The position numbers and the translations under genes are program-made. From the NCBI GenBank assembly GCA_022567365.1, contig JADFHG010000083.1, positions 1-10,400 on the forward strand: DNA of 10,400 nucleotides, read 5' to 3'. The DNA is from Planctomycetota bacterium (lineage in GTDB: Bacteria > Planctomycetota > Phycisphaerae > UBA1845). Below are positions 6,736-10,400 of the stretch, piece after piece (the stretch's first letter is position 1; every line of letters begins with the position of its first letter). A model generated the notes under the pieces. It was not told the DNA's origin. It saw nothing but the letters and a program-made list of their open reading frames with translations, and searched no databases.

Positions 6736-6764
6736 TTGACGCCCTCCGCCTCGGTCACTACCGT
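6736..6764 (+). promoter_or_regulatory. Possible promoter of the 138-residue protein gene
   Basis: TTGACG (6736-6741) is followed after 17 nt by TACCGT (6759-6764), matching the sigma70 boxes at 5/6 and 3/6 positions. This would give a leader of about 60 nt before ATG 6831. It lies in the divergent gap with queG. The evidence is pattern only. Confidence 0.3.
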
Positions 6765-6830
6765 GCCCGGTTCCGATAACCGGGGCAATATGCCTCGGGC
6801 GCCGTCCTTGTCCGGACGAAAGGTCTCTCA

Positions 6831-7247
6831 ATGAGTACAATGTTCTCCTACGACTGGTTCCACGGTGAGGCCTTCGATCGGCAGCGGGACGAAGCAACCA
6901 CGCGCTGCACGCTTCAGAAGTTCCCGGACGCAACCCGCGAGACGATTGACCAGAACGACGAATGGCGGCAGTTCCGCTCGGAACTCGACACGCGCCGGCT
7001 TGTCTACCTGCGGGACGGATTCAGCTACGAGGTCAAGGATCTCGCCGACATCGGCGGCACGGCGCATCTGGTCTTCGAATGCGAACCGGTCGACGACCAG
7101 TACAAGGTGGGTGCTTTCGTCGTCGCGGTTCCGTGCGAGGAAATCGCCCGCGTCGAGGTGTTCGCCGTCCATCCAAGCGAAAAGCCGGACGATTTACCCC
7201 AAATCACGGGTTTCCGTGGCGACCAGATGGACGGCAAGGCGCGATAG
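6831..7247 (+). CDS. Hypothetical soluble protein, 138 residues
   Basis: The family is not recognised. ATG 6831 is preceded by AAAGG (6819-6823) with 7-nt spacing, a credible ribosome site. There is no signal peptide and no membrane segment. The protein is acidic, with a polar N-terminal half containing aromatic residues (YDWFHGEAFD, NDEWRQF). A beta-rich part follows at about residues 56-113 (RRLVYLRDGFSYEVKD, AHLVFECEP, YKVGAFVVAVPCEEIARVEVF). The repeated strand pattern suggests a small beta-barrel or sandwich. Two cysteines (C84, C102) lie in strands and could pair or bind metal, though C26 is also present. The gene stands alone, divergent from queG and convergent with the 819-residue protein gene across 444 bp. 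Codon composition matches the neighbours, so it is probably native and expressed. Confidence 0.8.
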   Translation: MSTMFSYDWFHGEAFDRQRDEATTRCTLQKFPDATRETIDQNDEWRQFRSELDTRRLVYLRDGFSYEVKDLADIGGTAHLVFECEPVDDQYKVGAFVVAVPCEEIARVEVFAVHPSEKPDDLPQITGFRGDQMDGKAR

Positions 7248-7596
7248 CCACGCCGGCGAGGCGGCGGTAAGGCCGTCGAATTGCACTGGTCGCACCTCTG
7301 CCACCGGCCGCGCGGACTCGCCCGTGTCCGCCTCCTCCGCTCAACCTCTCCTGACGAACGGCCCCGTCCATCCGGGTAGTTCATCGGACATCGCCGGATG
7401 ACCATTTTCTCGGCAACACGCTGGACACGCCAGGAAGCGGCTGGAACCAGCATAGCCGGCTTGTCGGGCCGGCTTGCTCGTCGCCCTCGGGTGTGCCACA
7501 TCGTTCTGTAGCCCAGCCGCCCTCGGCTGGGGGAACGCGGGTCGTCAGAATCACACCCGAGGACGGGTGTGCCACGGTGGTGTACACCAAGAGAAA
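7248..7596. repeat. Intergenic region with clustered hairpin repeats
   Basis: There is no supported gene between the convergent stops at 7247 and 7692. The right part holds serial perfect inverted repeats: agccggc/gccggct (7454-7460 with 7468-7474, 7-nt loop); cccagccg/cggctggg (7512-7519 with 7524-7531, 4-nt loop), directly preceded by GTA so that it reads GTAGC plus hairpin; cacacccg/cgggtgtg (7552-7559 with 7564-7571, 4-nt loop); and the palindrome ggtgtacacc (7579-7588). A 12-bp direct repeat, cgggtgtgccac, occurs at 7488-7499 and 7564-7575. The GTAGCCCAGCCGCCCTCGGC unit reads VAQPPSAG in one frame, a string I recall from many spurious small proteins in Planctomycetota and related phyla. 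That recollection has not been checked. Confidence 0.6.
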
Positions 7597-7626
7597 AGGC
7601 CCCTCCGGACGATTCCGGAGGGGCCT
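7591..7626 (-). terminator. Intrinsic terminator of the 819-residue protein gene
   Basis: aggcccctccgg (7597-7608) and ccggaggggcct (7615-7626) form a perfect 12-bp GC-rich stem with a 6-nt loop. On the minus strand the stem is followed by TTTTCTC (7597-7591), the expected U-tract. It starts 65 nt after the stop codon of the minus-strand gene ending at 7692. On the plus strand no T-run follows, so it should act mainly on the minus-strand transcript. Confidence 0.85.
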
Positions 7627-7691
7627 GGAGTTGGAAGGTCTCGATCACGCCGGGCCGTTGCCCTGTTCGCGTGATCGCTTATCGCTATCGA

Positions 7692-10151
7692 CTACGGCGT
7701 ATGTATGCCCTCCGCGATGAGCCACGTCTGCGACGTTGCGAAACCGATCGACGAATTGGTGACCCAGTCGCTAAGATCGCAACTTCCTGTCGGAGTGCGC
7801 AGGTAGGAATCGTCGCACTCGCCCAGCGGGTTCGCGATCGCCCGGAACGAGTGCAGCGGTGCCGTCGTGCCGTCGAGCGGTGCCTCGATCTCGATGACCA
7901 CCGTTCCGCCGGCCGCGATCGTCGGCAGCGTCGGAAACGCAACGTCGATGTACGAACCGACGTCCGCCGTAGAGATCATGACGGTCTCCTGGGCGATCAG
8001 CGTCGCATCAGCGATCGCCGGCGGGCAGCTCGGAACATCCCAGATGTTGATGTTGATCGGGATCATCAGGCCCTGCTCCGGCGTGTTGTCATCGAACTGC
8101 GCGACGCCGAACTGGACGCTCTCGATCTGGAAGCTGCCGGTCAGACCCTCGTCCGTCATGTTGAAGCAACGGGCGAAATCGTTGTCCGTCGTATTGGGGA
8201 GCGCCCCGCACGCCACTTGCGTCTGCCCGTTGTTGTCGCTGAAGCTCTGCCGCAACGTGCAGTTGTTGGCCTCGTCGCACGTCTCGACGGTGATCGGACA
8301 GTTGGGGCAGGTCTCGATGTCCGACGGGGTCGCCGTTATCTTGATCTCGTAGTTGCCGTCGGAAAGGAACTCGCTGAGGATCGGGTAGTAGTAGGTCGTC
8401 CCCAACTCGCCGCCCTCGAGGCAGTTCCAGATCCGGTGCGGGTTGCCGTTCAGGCAGAACAGGTCGTCGCCTTCGCCGAAGATCAGGTCCGCGGTGCATG
8501 GGCAATCGGTCGTCAGGACGATGTACGCCAGGTCGAAGAAACTCTGCGAGTTGCAATAGTCCAACTCGATGTTCATCTTCTCGTTCGCGGGGATCGTAAA
8601 GGCGATCCAGACTTCGGCGCTATCGAGCTCGCTGCAGTCGTCCGGTCCGTCGCCGGCGCCCTGGTTGTTGCCGGTATAGATGAGCGTGCCGCCGCCGCTC
8701 GGGAAATCCTGGAGGTCGGCATCGTCACACGTCGCGTGGTCCGCGAACGTGCAAATGTTCAGGGCCTGGTTCGCGCAATTCGGATCCCATATGATATCAC
8801 AGCAGAAGGCGTCGGCGTTGCACACCTTCGTGCAGCACAACGGCACCTCGCAGATTTCGCCGCCGCATATGCCGCTGCACGCGGGCGAGCCGTTGGCCTC
8901 GAAGCAGTCGCCGAGGTCCGGACCACACTCGCCGGGTAGGGGATCGCAAGCGTAACTGCCGCCGAACGCATTGAGGATGGCAAGGATGTCATCGAAGTCG
9001 ATCACGTTGTTCGGTACGCACGGAGTCGCGATAGCGCCCGCGATGTCGGCACACGGGCAATCGGCCGCCAACGCGAACCCTCCGAGTGCACAGAGGACAT
9101 CGTCGAAGTCGACGTCGTTAGCCTGGCAGTTTCCGTCCGGGACGCACAAACTGGCGAACGACGTGATGTCCCCGTAGACCGCGTTGCCGCCGCCGCCGCC
9201 GTTCTCGTTACAGATGGGGTTCGGGCAAAGGAAGCCCGTATGGTCGGCCGCAATCTCGCCGGGGAAGAAGACGTCGTCGGTGGCGTCACAACCGATATCG
9301 GCCAAAAAGCCGTTGATCGCCGCGCTGTTGTCACCAGGGCAGCAAACGCCCCACGGGTTGGCCTCCTGGTCGACCAGCAGCAGCGAAAGGTCATCGTAAT
9401 ATGCGCTCGTAGAGCTAAACGCGAAGAGATCGACGGACCCGAAGCAACCGGACGCGAGACACGGACCGTCACCACCGAACACACCGGCGCTCCACTGGTA
9501 TTCGCAGATGAACGCATCGTTGTACACCAGATGGGTCCAGTCGTTATCAACATCGACGACGACCTCGATCTTCGACCACACGTTCGTGACGTAGGGCACT
9601 TGGTGCGAATCCGGTTGGCCGCAATCGACATGGATCAACCCGTCGTTCGCGTTAAAGAGCATCTGGACCGACCATTCATAGGGACCGTCGTCGTTGTAGA
9701 TCTTCTGGATCAGAAAATCCGTCCCGTTTTCGCTGGTCATGTCCGAAGGCACATAGATCCAAGCCGTGTACCTCCAGAGACCGTTGGTCTGGCCGGAATA
9801 ACGGCGGATAAGGTCGGCCGGTCCGAACACGTCGATGGACTGCAGGCCGCCATGGGCTTGGTCTTGTGTGACGAATGCTGTCGCGGCCGGGTCGTTGTCC
9901 CACGCTTGCCATCCATTGACGCCGTGGAGGTTCTCGCCGTTCTCGTACGATTCGATATCGTCCGACCACTCCCCCTCCCCGGCGGTTCCACCGCCGGGTC
10001 GAAGCGGCACCTGGCCCTCCTCGACCAGAGCCGCGCTTCCGGACTGGGAGGAATCGGTCAGCCCGGGTCGCGGCGGCGGCCCGGCGTAGGCCGATTCCAA
10101 TACGAAAACCAAGCAGATTGAATATGTCGCCAACACGCAAATGCTCTTCAT
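7692..10151 (-). CDS. Secreted multidomain protein with planctomycete-type dockerin repeats
   Basis: This is an 819-residue exported protein. ATG 10151 has a perfect AAGGAG (10158-10163) 6 nt upstream. A Sec signal peptide (residues 1-23) ends AYA before GPPP. Residues about 62-260 look like a LamG/concanavalin-like sandwich (DDIESYENG, GLWRYTAWIYVPSD, NVWSKIEVVVDVDNDWTHLVYND). Residues 336-398 hold two dockerin-like calcium-loop/helix repeats, DVDFDDVLCALGGF (346-359) and VIDFDDILAILNAFGG (383-398). A Cys-rich CCTKVCNADAFCCDIIWDP block (439-457, continuing to C459) is a pattern I associate with planctomycete surface proteins. Then come a PPC-like beta domain (about 472-608) and a C-terminal beta-sandwich (about 625-815). 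There are more than 45 cysteines, implying many disulfides outside the cytoplasm. No catalytic residues are recognised. A role in surface attachment or complex assembly is inferred from the dockerin repeats. A strong terminator follows the gene. Confidence 0.92.
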   Translation of the reverse strand: MKSICVLATYSICLVFVLESAYAGPPPRPGLTDSSQSGSAALVEEGQVPLRPGGGTAGEGEWSDDIESYENGENLHGVNGWQAWDNDPAATAFVTQDQAHGGLQSIDVFGPADLIRRYSGQTNGLWRYTAWIYVPSDMTSENGTDFLIQKIYNDDGPYEWSVQMLFNANDGLIHVDCGQPDSHQVPYVTNVWSKIEVVVDVDNDWTHLVYNDAFICEYQWSAGVFGGDGPCLASGCFGSVDLFAFSSTSAYYDDLSLLLVDQEANPWGVCCPGDNSAAINGFLADIGCDATDDVFFPGEIAADHTGFLCPNPICNENGGGGGNAVYGDITSFASLCVPDGNCQANDVDFDDVLCALGGFALAADCPCADIAGAIATPCVPNNVIDFDDILAILNAFGGSYACDPLPGECGPDLGDCFEANGSPACSGICGGEICEVPLCCTKVCNADAFCCDIIWDPNCANQALNICTFADHATCDDADLQDFPSGGGTLIYTGNNQGAGDGPDDCSELDSAEVWIAFTIPANEKMNIELDYCNSQSFFDLAYIVLTTDCPCTADLIFGEGDDLFCLNGNPHRIWNCLEGGELGTTYYYPILSEFLSDGNYEIKITATPSDIETCPNCPITVETCDEANNCTLRQSFSDNNGQTQVACGALPNTTDNDFARCFNMTDEGLTGSFQIESVQFGVAQFDDNTPEQGLMIPININIWDVPSCPPAIADATLIAQETVMISTADVGSYIDVAFPTLPTIAAGGTVVIEIEAPLDGTTAPLHSFRAIANPLGECDDSYLRTPTGSCDLSDWVTNSSIGFATSQTWLIAEGIHTP

Positions 10152-10400
10152 GCTTCACTCCTTGTTCATCGAGAACGACTCGGGAAACGCACAAAACAGG
10201 GGCGGACGATGCGAACGCGCGTGCGGCGGCCTCGTGGAATGCCACATCATTCGGCAAACAGAGGACCGCCATGCTGCACTGGCGGGCCGGCAGGATGCAC
10301 CATCGAAATGTACCTTTCCTTACGCCCGTTACACCGAGACATGTACGGACCCTCCGACGCCACGTTTGACCAGCAAGCCGGCTTTGCCTCTGGCCGGTCG
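10152..10400. other. Upstream region of the 819-residue protein gene
   Basis: No gene is supported here. Apart from the ribosome site at 10158-10163, I find no convincing promoter. The right end (10369-10397) carries accagcaagccggctt followed by a ccggc/gccgg hairpin (10378-10382 with 10393-10397). It resembles the 7446-7474 element on the other side of the gene and may continue beyond the window. Confidence 0.4.

Noticed and set aside
5705..6739. Plus-strand 344-codon frame
   Set aside because: It is an antisense shadow of queG, whose catalytic and cluster-binding motifs are unmistakable.
7569..8939. Plus-strand 456-codon frame rich in Arg, Val and Asp
   Set aside because: It is antisense to the 819-residue secreted protein. 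The composition is that of a complementary-strand shadow in GC-rich DNA, and it starts inside the repeat/terminator region.
9186..9200. Five GCC units as a microsatellite or phase-variation site
   Set aside because: A triplet repeat inside the coding frame (five glycines in a linker) cannot shift the frame by whole-unit slippage and is ordinary for a Gly linker.
9240..10121. Plus-strand 293-codon frame
   Set aside because: It is an antisense shadow of the secreted protein's N-terminal half and has no ribosome site.

Overview
The window looks like chromosomal DNA from a high-GC member of the Planctomycetota, probably Phycisphaerae-like. The evidence is a large cysteine-rich secreted protein with planctomycete-style dockerin repeats and a Cys/Trp-rich FCC...WD...CA motif. 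GC-rich extragenic hairpin repeats, of a kind I recall from planctomycete genomes, also point that way. No phage, transposon, CRISPR, rRNA or tRNA was seen.

Nine protein genes are supported. From left to right: a secreted protein cut by the left edge (-, 1-398); a membrane-anchored or exported hypothetical protein (+, 970-1536); an extended-SDR NAD-dependent epimerase/3beta-HSD-like enzyme (-, 1597-2655); a small DUF2007-type protein with a C-terminal zinc ribbon (+, 2739-3119); a seven-iron ferredoxin FdxA (-, 3381-3719); the lipid II flippase MurJ (+, 4015-5580); epoxyqueuosine reductase QueG (-, 5735-6688); an unrecognised 138-residue protein (+, 6831-7247); and an 819-residue secreted multidomain protein (-, 7692-10151).

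The nine genes alternate strand without exception, so every junction is convergent or divergent and each gene must be transcribed alone. The set is functionally mixed: cell-wall precursor export, tRNA modification, electron transfer, an SDR enzyme and surface proteins. I see no pathway or defence system linking them.

The most interesting material is between the genes. Several intergenic regions carry GTAGC followed directly by a GC-rich hairpin (3889, 5696 on the minus strand, 7508). The 7454-7626 interval between two convergent genes packs five perfect inverted repeats, the last being a convincing intrinsic terminator for the 819-residue gene. MurJ lacks two charged residues that are important in the E. 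coli protein. I did not find a convincing new multi-gene system.
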